Both the position numbers and the translations under genes were made by a program. This document shows positions 10,849 through 20,814 of a stretch of 64,000 bases of DNA, in pieces. Below the pieces are notes generated by a model. That model was not told the origin of the DNA. It saw only the letters and a program-made list of their open reading frames with translations, and made no database searches. The stretch is taken from positions 1,674,001 to 1,738,000 of the forward strand of contig JAHLKF010000001.1 of assembly GCA_025558075.1 (NCBI GenBank), read 5' to 3'. The number at the start of each line of letters is the position of its first letter. Position 1 is the stretch's first letter. The stretch is from Gaertneriomyces semiglobifer (lineage: Eukaryota > Chytridiomycota > Chytridiomycetes > Spizellomycetales > Spizellomycetaceae).

Positions 10849-13527
10849 ATGAACCGGACAATGACGCTCAATCGAGCGAGCTCCTTGGGAGCATCCGATG
10901 GCGACGTCAACGATGGCATGGGTAAGGAATCACCGTTTCTCGAGATCTCGTTTGCTATCTGGTTGAGGTTCGAAGACTGGTCGTTGACTGCTTGTACTTG
11001 TTTAGCGGAGTTGGAACTTCAAAGACTTCAACGCCAATATCGTATCATGGAGGGTGATCGCAAAGCGTACAGTGAGGAATCACGGCTCTTAATAGCAAAG
11101 CAGAGGTATGTTCCCCTGCCCGTAGCAATTTTATGGTGTTATTTACTCAAGATGTTGGGGCTGTTCGTAGAGCTTCAATCGAAAAGCTGAAACACGAGAA
11201 CCAATATTTATTGGAAGAGCTGAACTTGTTGGAACAGCGGTCACAGGAGCGGTATAAGAAGGGAATGAAGAGCAAGCGGGCCGAATCGATAGCGGAAGAA
11301 GGAGGTTCGTTTATCTGTGATCTGAGAAAATGCTTCCAAGAATTTCGGAAGTATCTGACGGAACCACAACCCTCCCCTAGAGTCCTACAACCGTAAAATT
11401 CGCTACCTCATGACTGAGGTCGCGGAGTTAGATAATGCGTTGGCTGCTTTAGATAAAGAGATTGAACAACAGCGATCAGATCTTGGAGGAGTCAATGCTG
11501 CTTCGGAGAACAGTGCTGCCATTCAGAAACAAATTAGAATTCTGGAGAATCGGCTGGACAAGGTCAGGCCACTTGACACCAGTGTTTTTCCTGGGATATC
11601 CGAGATAACCAAAACATTGACTTGATGGCATCTCCTTTTTTTTATTGCACAGGCGTTGGTGAAATTCAATAAATCGTTGGCTGTCAACAAGAAGCTCAGA
11701 GGAACAATAGACAACCTTAGACGAGAGCGAGCCGTCTTTGACAATATTTATCGCAAGTTCGAGCGAGAACTCGCCGATCAGAAAAAAGCCATGGCGGATA
11801 TCATTGAAGCGAGTAACTCGGCGTATGAGGCGAGGTGTGTGTGTTAGAATCACCGTGTCGCATATCTGACATGCGGGCCGCCGGTTGTGCTGATCAAATG
11901 TTTATCTAGGGATGAGGCTCAGGCTCGCATCATTGTTTTGCGTGAGAAATCCGAGAAAGAGCAGCAGGCTTACATCCAGGAAGTCAAGGAGCTTGACCGC
12001 ACTCTAGAGCAGGATAGACGTCTGAAGGAATTCATGGCGACGAAAATAGCTGATCGACATCCGGATGATTATGACGGCGCTGAGGGAGGCTTGGCCGGCA
12101 AGAAAGAGGGTAAAAAGAAAGGCGAGCACTACATGCGCTTTGACTGGACAAGGTCCGCTTATTTATTTACCCTGTTGAAACAACAGAAAAGACAAGTTTG
12201 AAGACGAGGTTGTCTTCTCAAGACGCACTCAACGACACTGTGGAAGCTTATGAAGCCACGTTTGCGAATATCCAGAAAGAGACAGGTGTTTCCTCAATCA
12301 AGGAGCTGATCAAGCGCATGAAGACGGTGGAGGATGAGAATTTCTCACTGTTCAACTATGTTAATGAAGTTAACAACGATATTGAGCAAATGGCCGAGGA
12401 GATTACGGACGTTCAGCGGAAGATTGACGCTTTGAGAGTCCAGCACGCCGTCGAGGAAACAGAAATGACGACCGTATTACGGGGTTTGGAGGTAATTCGA
12501 AGGATGAGTATTGTGTTTTGAGATTGAACACATGTTAATGGGGCACTTCTATTCTCAGACCCAGCTGACTGGCTGTAATGAGAAGCATGCCAAGTACGAG
12601 AGTCAATACAACGAAATGGTCGACACGGTTTCCCAATTACGTGAAGGAGTTCAACGGATTGTTTCCAAATTCGACACTTTGCTGCCGTCGGCACGGAAGC
12701 AAACGCCGCCCGCCGGTCTCTCGGGCGACCAGACAGGGGAGGATACTGTCTTGAATAAGATTACCGAAGATGAAATTGCCCAGCGACCGTTCAGAGATGA
12801 CACCGCGGTTTTGGCGGATGCGGCGGACGCACCAGGTCCGGAAGCCAATTTGGACACTCCCCGGCGCACCATTGACGTTCCCAGCGATGTAGTGATTGCC
12901 ACCGGTGTAACGGACAACAACCTGTTACAATATCTCGGAATGCTCGAACAAAAGACTAACGAGCTCCTTACAATGTACTATATGGTCAACCAGCCGAGAA
13001 AGGCTGGCCCAGCTTCTGCGGGTGTAACGGCAAGCGCGGTTAACCTTGAAGAAAATGCAGGCAGCGGTAGAGATGTAAGTTCAGCGTCTCCGAGTGCATC
13101 AGCGGGACTTCCGCCGTCGTCCGCCGGTGTTGCACCCAGCGGTAGTGTTCCTGTTGGTGCTTATGGTGGCTTGCTGGGTCATGGGCCAGCCCCGCCAGTG
13201 GGAACGATAAGTATTATTCCTCCTAACACCGGGTAAGAACGTGGAAGTCGTCTTTCTCAAAGTGCGTGCCTGAACTGAATACGCGACTTTACCAGCGATG
13301 ATCACGATGATGATCTTATCTCAGATGATGATGATAGACCGTTGACAAGAGAAGAACTGGAAAAGCGCACTCTTCGCGGGGTATGTCTTTTGCAATAGTT
13401 TCCGTGTATGTTATAAACGGACTGACGAATTACCGCACAGCTCGAGAGACGCCAGAAAACCGCGGTAGGTCGCGATAAGCCAACAGGTGCCAAACACAAA
13501 CGGAAAGGTGCAGGAAGGCGAGATTAA
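10849..13527 (+). CDS. ODA1: Outer dynein arm docking complex protein, ODA1/CCDC114/CCDC63 family
   Basis: Ten exons: 10849-10921, 11006-11105, 11171-11304, 11381-11562, 11653-11834, 11910-12109, 12187-12491, 12559-13232, 13296-13380 and 13441-13527, in frame, 673 residues. The family docks outer dynein arms onto the ciliary doublet microtubule. Seen: near-continuous coiled coil over about residues 20-430; the conserved blocks ENRLDKALVKFN, LRGTIDNLRRERAVFDNIY, ADIIEASNSAYEARDEAQ and DENFSLFNYVNE, which are hallmarks of this family; then a Ser/Ala/Pro/Gly-rich tail and an acidic DDDD patch before a basic end. Family members are restricted to organisms with motile cilia, so it indicates a zoosporic fungus. 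The exon 6 donor is placed at GTAAAAAG because the next exon fits only that phase. Confidence 0.9.
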
Positions 13528-13684
13528 GAGATCCGTCGGACGCCTGTAAACGGCAACCTGGACATTTCACAAAAAAGTACATTGTTGAAGGGTAGTAGTG
13601 GAGCCGTATCGCATTTACCGCTGTATTCTAGCCGATTAACAGTATCGCGCTAATGATGGCTACCAATGAGAGTATAGTGTCCGA

Positions 13685-14356
13685 TCATGCCTTGGGAATT
13701 TGCGTATGGGCGGGTGATTCCTTGTTCCACCATAGATACACGAGTAGGGCACCGATGATGAAGAACCATGTGTAGTTCGGTTCATTTCCCGGTGGTGGTC
13801 CAGCTGGCGCACCGGACCCAAGCACGCGGCCACCAGACGCTGGGAAGCCGCTGGCGGACCCGTTAGCATGCTGTGCAACGAGCCGCTCAACGCGGTTGAT
13901 GTCCGCTCCCACAACCTCATCCAGTTTCTTCCCACCGCGGTACAGGTGGAACGTCGGCATAGCAGTCACTCCGCATTCTTGAGCAATTTTCTACAGTAAG
14001 CAAGTTCAGTATGGTTCACGGTAATCGTCGTTCGCACCGGTTTATTACCTGTTGTTCATCCACATCAACCTTCAGGAACTGGACGTTCGGGTACCGAGAT
14101 GACAACTGCTCATATCGGGGAGCAACTTTTAACTCGCGAATTAGTGGAAATGCTTCAGATGAGGTAAGAACATCACCAACGAACCTGCTTTGCATGGGCC
14201 GCACCAGGTCGCGTAGAAATCGACCACGCACTATCGACCGCCGATGTCAGTTTGAGTTTCCCCTGATTGATTGCAAGACAATAACAATGGTACCAGATTG
14301 CGGTCATCGATGGCCTTCTTGAATTCCTGGTAGGAGCTGATATGAATGAGCGGCAT
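13685..14356 (-). CDS. Tail-anchored thioredoxin
   Basis: Exons 14294-14356, 14185-14230, 14049-14125 and 13685-13990 (right to left), 163 residues. A full thioredoxin fold comes first: [20 protein letters not shown] with the WCGPC redox site at residues 30-34, FLKVDVDEQQ, and the cis-Pro loop TAMPTF. After a Gly/Ala/Pro-rich linker comes one hydrophobic segment (FFIIGALLVYLWW, about residues 135-150) and 13 polar residues to the stop. There is no signal peptide, so topology is predicted as cytosolic thioredoxin domain with a C-terminal tail anchor in ER, outer mitochondrial or peroxisomal membrane. Ordinary cytosolic thioredoxins end at ~105 residues. Confidence 0.88.
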
Positions 14357-14460
14357 TTTCGGTTATTCACTGCTGGTTGGAATGGAAGCTTACGATGGAG
14401 TGATAGCAGAACTGTGGACCAAGAACTATGACTGTGCCATTGCGCGTGCTTCACACATTT

Positions 14461-15215
14461 TTATTGAAGACGTTGGCACAACGAACACTTTCTGAGAGCA
14501 TCCGCCATGGCTCGTTTCGGACTCAACTTCTCTAACGCTTCCTCTAACGTGAACTGCAGTGTAGGCTAATGAGCCTACTGTATCGACACTGGCATTATGT
14601 TACAATCAGACTTACCAGTCTCCTCTCCCGTTCGGCCGCCTCAGGCCAGCTGTCGACCATTTTCTCGACCAGCATCTCATAAAAGACAAAAACAGCTTGC
14701 GGTGCACCATTCGCGAGCACCCTGGTGTGATGAAACTCTCCAAGCGTTTCTCCTATCAAATGCCCTTGTAGGCCACCTTCTTCGTACGCCTCACGTAAGG
14801 CCGATTGAGCTGGACGTAGCAAGTCAACAACACACAGACATGCAACGTTGCGCAGTCGTAACCTCAAAACGCACTCTGCGTTTCATCATCTTCCCATCCT
14901 CCTTTCGGCTACATGCCAGCGTGTGAATTAAAACGCCTACATCGTGGAAAAGGAAAAATCGTTACTGGAGACTTACCAGTACCCACTCTCCATCCCTCCG
15001 CCGACTTGATACCAGGACTACCTTTCCATCGATGACAGGAACAACTCCAACGACAATACGTGAACCTTCAGCGGTGTAGACTTGCTGTGGAATGCACTTC
15101 AGCACCGAATTACGCGACCGGTACGAGCATTGCGCATACGTACGTGGTCTCGTCCTTGCCGGGACGTCGTCGGGTATGCGTCCGACAGCGGCGGATGAAT
15201 CGTAGGCACCGACAT
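14461..15215 (-). CDS. Nudix hydrolase, diphosphoinositol-polyphosphate phosphohydrolase-like
   Basis: Exons 15144-15215, 14977-15084, 14875-14908, 14616-14809 and 14461-14553 (right to left), 166 residues. The third exon is only 34 nt and supplies PKGGWEDDETQ. Spliced, the Nudix box is perfect: G63 x5 E69 x7 R77-EAYEEGG, with the REAYEEGG helix that binds metal. The layout VVPVIDGKVVLVSS, PKGGW, Nudix box fits the DIPP/Aps1 branch, which hydrolyses diphosphoinositol polyphosphates and diadenosine polyphosphates; substrate is inferred. Its start is about 160 bp from the divergent FtsJ-like gene. Confidence 0.86.
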
Positions 15216-15376
15216 GCTTTCAGTTTGCCATTCCGGCGACGTCAGCCGCACGGCCAACAGAGCGAGTGCACAGAACTCTATTTGTATGACTGTGCCACCC
15301 GATTAAGTTCTGAGGATTTTGTTACTTACGAGCGTTTGATCAGAGTTAATTGGAAGATATACTCTTGACGGATAAG

Positions 15377-16576
15377 ATGGCATATGTACCTCCCCACCGG
15401 CGACAGCAGGCGGCTTCTAACGCTCCTGCGGCACCGCGTGTACTGAAAGATGCCCCTCGGATTATCACTGGAGGCGACGACCTCGATTTTCTGCACAAGC
15501 ATCTATTACAGGTGTCCAGACTCTTGGCCTCTCTCCAAAAAGCCAAAGAAGCCTTCGAAAATGATCCACAGGTGGAGCAAATGTTCCGGCGCAACAGGGC
15601 TATTGGAGTCAATCCCTCAACCGCAGACTCTGAGAAGGCGACAACCAAACCTTCGTCGACATTTGCCAACCAGTTCCATGGAGCAATGGAAGAGGTCGAC
15701 ACCAGTTCACGCGGAGCCGTTAGTGGGAGTGTGAAGCGGTTTTTGGATCTCGGATGCGCCCCAGGTGGATTCTCGCGATGGATATTGGAGCACAACCCGA
15801 ATTCGATGGGGATGGGGGTTACATTACCACCAGAGATGGGAGGGATACCGATGGTTATGGAAGGCGTTTTGGAAGATTCGTCACGGTACCGTTGTGAGTA
15901 TCGTGACGTTACCGAGTCACCAGGATTTATCCGATGGTCCCTTCAGCCAGATACCACTGGGCAATCTCATCCAGAATACTGCGACCTAGTGATAGCCGGA
16001 TCCATCTATAGAGATCATGAGACGATCGATCCGTCGAGGGACAAGCCACCACCACTTCGGAAGCGGTCGCGACAATTGCTGGCGTATTCTCAACTGTTAG
16101 CGGCGTTGCAGAACTTGGATCAAGGAGGAACTCTTGTCATGGTCTGCAACATGAAACCGCAATTGCATAACGTTGAGATGCTACATCTCTTGCGTAATGT
16201 ATTTGGAGAGCTGATACCGGTGAAGCCAACAGCAGTGCATACAATTCGCAGCTCGTTTTATCTTGTCGGCCTACGATACAATCGCGACGCTGCCACGGCC
16301 TCGCGGTTGATGGAACAACTGGAACGAGCACTGAAAACTATCGATGTATCAGATGAGGGAACGGGAGTTCAATCATGCTTAGTCTTAGAAGGGAGTGAGG
16401 ATACCATCAAAGAGAAACTAACGGATTCCGCTTTGTCATTTTACCAACCTCTATGGAATGCGCAACTGGAGGCCATAGAAGCTAAGATGAGTCGAATGAA
16501 GAGAGATAGACAACGACAGGAATATACTAGAAGACCGTTTGCTTCTGGGGACTGGCGCTCATCCGCACCAAGATAA
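15377..16576 (+). CDS. FtsJ-like (RrmJ-fold) SAM-dependent methyltransferase
   Basis: Single exon, 399 residues, starting at the ATG of MAYVPPHRRQ. The SAM-binding motif I FLDLGCAPGGFSRWIL (about residues 124-139) is the classic FtsJ/RrmJ signature. An acidic residue in the motif IV position (CDLVIAGS) and a later LVMVCNMKP block resemble the catalytic strand region of 2'-O-ribose methyltransferases. The region after that (SSFYLVGL) fits the core's last strands, and the C-terminal 40 residues are helical and basic. The N-terminal MAYVPPHRR opening occurs in several fungal proteins of this class. The RNA substrate is unknown. The lack of introns is unusual among its neighbours. Confidence 0.82.
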   Translation: MAYVPPHRRQQAASNAPAAPRVLKDAPRIITGGDDLDFLHKHLLQVSRLLASLQKAKEAFENDPQVEQMFRRNRAIGVNPSTADSEKATTKPSSTFANQFHGAMEEVDTSSRGAVSGSVKRFLDLGCAPGGFSRWILEHNPNSMGMGVTLPPEMGGIPMVMEGVLEDSSRYRCEYRDVTESPGFIRWSLQPDTTGQSHPEYCDLVIAGSIYRDHETIDPSRDKPPPLRKRSRQLLAYSQLLAALQNLDQGGTLVMVCNMKPQLHNVEMLHLLRNVFGELIPVKPTAVHTIRSSFYLVGLRYNRDAATASRLMEQLERALKTIDVSDEGTGVQSCLVLEGSEDTIKEKLTDSALSFYQPLWNAQLEAIEAKMSRMKRDRQRQEYTRRPFASGDWRSSAPR

Positions 16577-16664
16577 CCATGCAATACTGTCAGTTAATCA
16601 CATTTTTTGTGTACATACATGCCATGGGTGCTTCAACAAATGCTACATTCTAATTTTGGGCTAT

Positions 16665-17835
16665 TCACCTGCGGTTTCCAATTTCACTTGCCCACCGTTT
16701 CGCCCCTTCAAAGCCATTCTTTCCTTGCTCGTAATCCATGAAGGCCTGGAGGATGCCTTCGCGATCGTTCAGAACGAAAGGGCCGTGTTGCGCAATAGGC
16801 TCCTACATGTCGAACCGCCTGAATCAGTAAATATGCTACACGGTCTCACCCGTACTGGGAAACTTACATTGATCTTTTGCCCCGCAACTAGTACAAAGTG
16901 GGCATCGTTGACGGACGTGACCTTGACGGCATCGCCTTCCGCACCAAGCACTACGGTTGTGTGAGGTTGAACCTGTTCGGTAGCATCTTCTCCCACTTTA
17001 ATGTCTCCGGAGAGCGTGTATAAAAATGTGGTGTAGTTCTCCGGGACCGCCTGAACGAATTCCTTGCCAGCATCCATGCTGACGTCCAGATAGTAGATGG
17101 GTATGTATGTATGAACTTTCGCATTGACACCGTAACTTTCGCCTGCGATGACTTTGACCCGAACGGAGCCGTCTGGAGAGGTTGCACGCGGGACGTCTTT
17201 GTCAAGCAGCTCCTGATACCGTGGTTCGACCATCTTGTCTTTGCGAGGAAGGTTGACCCATAGTTGTAGCCCACGGGCGGTATCAGTAAGAGGCATCTCG
17301 GCATGTAGAATTCCACGACCAGCAGTCATCCATTGAAGGTCGCCAGTGCCGATAGTACCCTTGTGCCCGGCAAAGTCTTCATGCTGGACAGAGCCGTCTA
17401 ACATGTATGTTACGGTCTCAAACCCACGGTGAGGATGATCTTAAACATTTCGAGAAGAACGCGCGGTTAACGAAAGAACAGGTCGATAATGGAATGAAAG
17501 ATAAACCAACCTGGAAACCCTGCAGGCTTCGTGATGGTAAACTCGTCGAGCATCAAGAAAGGGTCCAAGTTTCGAAGTTGGAAAGTCCCTATACTGCGGC
17601 GGACGCGCGCACCGACGCCCTCCGCTTGCTCTATTGAGACTACTGTCTTCTCCACCTTCTTGAAAGCGCTTGATGTGACAGTCATGTTCGCGGATGTTGT
17701 CGCGGGGACAGGCGTTAAAATAATGCGGCGGTTTATATCGGTTGCAGAATAGCGCTTAGAACTAAAGCGAAAGGATTGCTTTCGTAGGAAAAACGCGGTG
17801 AGATTCCTGAAGCTAGCCGTACGGAAGAGGTTCAT
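16665..17835 (-). CDS. Pirin family bicupin protein
   Basis: Exons 17511-17835, 16868-17439 and 16665-16802 (right to left), 344 residues. Pirins are iron-binding double cupins with reported quercetinase activity and nuclear co-regulator roles. Seen: [14 protein letters not shown] [12 protein letters not shown], the metal-binding [36 protein letters not shown], and [14 protein letters not shown] in the second cupin, then [17 protein letters not shown] and the end RWASEIGN. About 55 residues precede the usual start and are rich in Arg/Phe/Ser ([15 protein letters not shown]), resembling a mitochondrial targeting sequence; an internal ATG ([10 protein letters not shown]) could give a cytosolic or nuclear form. 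Dual start use is inference. Confidence 0.93.
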
Positions 17836-18516
17836 CTGACGGTACACTCACAGTGAGAACGATGTATTTGGCCTTGACCAAAACGTAGTTATAATACCAG
17901 CAAAAGAACTCTTCGCAAAAACCTATTGCGTATCGATTGTAGTTGACGGGAATGATACAGAAGATGGTTGGGTTCGTCGTTGGCTTCCACTTCCTTTTAT
18001 ATTTGAACTTTAGAAATGTTGGGCGTTGTCGGACGCCGAACGCGAGCGTGCGTTATTAATTTAACTTTTACTCAGACGACGCTCACACCGGTTTCCGATG
18101 ACTGTGCCGTTCGGCATTATCAATAAGGTTCGGCTTCGGGAATCCAGTTGCCATTTGCTATTCTTGTCGGCCTTTAATTTGGCGATAAGGACCTTGGATG
18201 TCCGGGCTTCTAGAAAACTTAGAAACCCAAACGGTAAGTTACTTTGGCACAATGTTGTCATCTGCTTGGCGACCACATTTGGTGTACGTCTGGCTGAGCT
18301 TGTGCGTGCCTTACTTTGGGCCGCACCTTGGCGCCTTCTGGAAAGTTGTGTTCCTGGACTTGATCTGAGGCTGCGCAGTGTCCAACTTTGTCCGCGTTTC
18401 CTTTAATAAGACCACACTTGAGCACCGACTACCTGTCTTCCATACCGTGAAGAGTCGACCGAACCTTACTGTAAACGCAGTTCTATTACTGATACCTCTG
18501 TGAACCTTGACCGATT
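17836..18516. other. Intergenic, divergent promoter region
   Basis: Between the starts of the pirin gene (-) and the C2-domain gene (+). Open frames on both strands up to ~100 codons show no family features. No repeat or RNA gene seen. Confidence 0.55.
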
Positions 18517-19833
18517 ATGGCTCAAGTACCGGGCCGCGTCCTTCTCAACATCATCGTCCAGCGCGCCAGCAATCTGCCTAAAACAGATCGCATTGGGCAT
18601 ATAGATCCTTATGTTGTCATCAACATGCCCTACAGTGCGTCCTGCAAGTCGCAAAAGACCAAAACCATTGACAACGATCCGAATCCGCAATGGCGAGAGC
18701 ATTTTCTCTTTGAACTTGACGAGGCAATCCTGCTCAGGAATGAAATGGTTACCTTTGAGATCTTTGACTCGGACACCTTCAAGGACGAGAAGGTAGCCGT
18801 TGTGCAAGTACCGCTGAGCCCGGCGTTATTTGTGCCCCTGAAAGGACGCAATGCTACACAACATATCCCGATTTCGTTTTTGAAGGACAAGTGGAAGCAT
18901 CCCAGCGGAAGTTTCTTGGAGGTGACCTTCAGCGTCATTTACACGTTTGAGACGCTGAGTCGATATGTAGCCGCATTGCCGGGTGTCGTCATTAACAATC
19001 AAGATAAGCGACTGTACGTACCGTTACCACCACAGTTTGGTCAAATGTACGTGGGCATTGAATATGAGAAGAGCGGGGATAAGGTCGACGTCAAAATCTT
19101 TGACATGCAGAGAAATGACCACACGTATATTGATTTGGGTTAGTTTGTTAGTTTGCGCAGGGTTCAGAAAGTATGAACTAATCGAAGCTCGTCACCCTCT
19201 CTAGCTGTGGTAACCGAACCTAAATCGCGCGTTCGCCGCAGGAAGGTGGGAGAGCATTTCAAGGCTACACCCATCAGCGGGACCAATCTTGCCTATTACG
19301 AAGAGGTTAAGCTGGACGATGTACCTATCGAGATTGATTGGATGGCGGTGACAATTTGGCTGTTTGACAAGAAGGTTGCGGAGAGCATGGCACTTTCAGA
19401 AGTTGTCACCTCTCACGGATGGGCGGGATCACTTACCTATCCGGCGGCGAAGAAGAAGCTGCACGGCGTTACTTTTGACGACAAGTCGGAGACCATTTAC
19501 TTTCCAATTCCTCAGAATGACCCAACGTCGTACGTGCTAGTCGATTACGACAAAGGCAACGTAGACATGAAGGTTCTTGTTGTTGACCATCCCGTCAACA
19601 CCCGGCTGGGATACGACCTGTCTATCACGGGCGTCGAGTTCAATAAAAAGACCAGCGATATATACGTTCCCCCGAAAGACATTGGCCACCAGAACATACG
19701 AGCGACACGACGCGTTGAACTGGATGATGTGCCGTATAACACGCCTTTCCACACCATGCTGTGGGAAAAGCTGGAACTCACTAACCAGCGAGAGATTCGG
19801 CTTGGCCAGCTCATTAAACTAGGACCGTTCTAA
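18517..19833 (+). CDS. C2-domain protein of unknown function
   Basis: Exons 18517-19138 and 19205-19833 (intron 66 nt), 416 residues. Residues about 5-135 form a C2 domain: VLLNIIVQRASNLPKTD, HIDPYVVI, SQKTKTIDNDPNPQW and EIFDSDTFKDEK carry most of the acidic residues in the two calcium-binding loops, so calcium-dependent phospholipid binding is likely. The remaining 280 residues are beta-rich with no domain I recognise; two similar stretches (DKRLYVPLPP...YVGIEYEKSGDKVDVKIFD and SETIYFPIPQ...YVLVDYDKGNVDMKVLVVD) look like an internal duplication. No signal peptide or membrane segment. Confidence 0.8.
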
Positions 19834-20814
19834 AATCCATTGGAGAATAGCAGTTATTTGACGATGTGTAGATACTTTACGCCGATAATAGAAAGTCTCT
19901 GTTGTTGGTCATATAATATATCTGATAATATCATTGGTTGCGGACAAATGCTATTACCACTGGTTATTTGGCTGATGAGCATGCATTTTCATTTACCCAA
20001 AAAAGAAATATGGAGAGCCATCTGATTCTATCGATATCAATCAGGAGCGAGCCGAATCAATGTGAAACCAAGTGAAACGCACAGCATTCCGGGGGGGCGG
20101 CACAATTGACCCTAACCCCAGCGCGTGTGGGACAGCGGTCCGCGGCGTGTCCAGTTTTGACAATTGACTTGGGGGAATTTTGCGCATTTTTGACTTGTTT
20201 GTTCTGCGCTTGGGTCGGCGAGTGGCGGCGACGGAGGCGAATTGGTGTTGCGGGAATGGCGAAGGCGGGTGGCAAATCGCATGGGAATATTGCAATAAGT
20301 AGAAAACGACTATTAGACGAAAGGAAGAAGAAGAGGAGGAGGGAACCAGTCGTTAGCATTCCATCCATTTTCAAACTAGGGCGGCCAACGGCGGGCAAGG
20401 CAGAAGCATCCAGTTGCCAGGAAGGTTGCCAACTTTCAAACAGCTGCAACAACCAGCCAAAGGTCTACTACACAGATTACACAAGCTACAGCTTGGCCCG
20501 CAATTCTTCTTGGGTTGGATTGGACAGCGGGGGCAGCTTGAGTTTGGACGATTGACCATCCCCCTCAGCCATCTTCCCCATATCGCAAGTTCCAATCAGG
20601 CTTCGCTCTCAAACGGCCGGTTGCTGTTTTGATTGAGGTTATGCCGGCATCGGTGAGTTACCATTCCTCAACCTTGACATCCCACCGCCGTCTCTTACCG
20701 TTGCTTTCTGAAAAAAGGATTCACTGCCGAACCGCCAAGCAGGCCAAAGAGAAGAGACCCGCCAGTAACCCCTTCGTTTTCTCCAATCACCACGTTTCTA
20801 CAACACACATATTC
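19834..20814. other. Intergenic / long 5' leader of the mucin-like gene
   Basis: About 1 kb. It contains a telobox-like ACCCTAACCCC near 20109-20119, purine-rich sequence (GAAGAAGAAGAGGAGGAGG) near 20322-20341 and pyrimidine-rich sequence toward 20815. A 149-codon frame at 20106-20555 is compositionally simple and unlike any family, so I do not call it. An upstream in-frame ATG (20641) would put the signal peptide in an internal position. Confidence 0.5.

Noticed and set aside
20106..20555. 149-codon ORF upstream of the mucin-like gene
   Set aside because: No family features, simple composition, and a competing frame on the other strand; treated as leader sequence.
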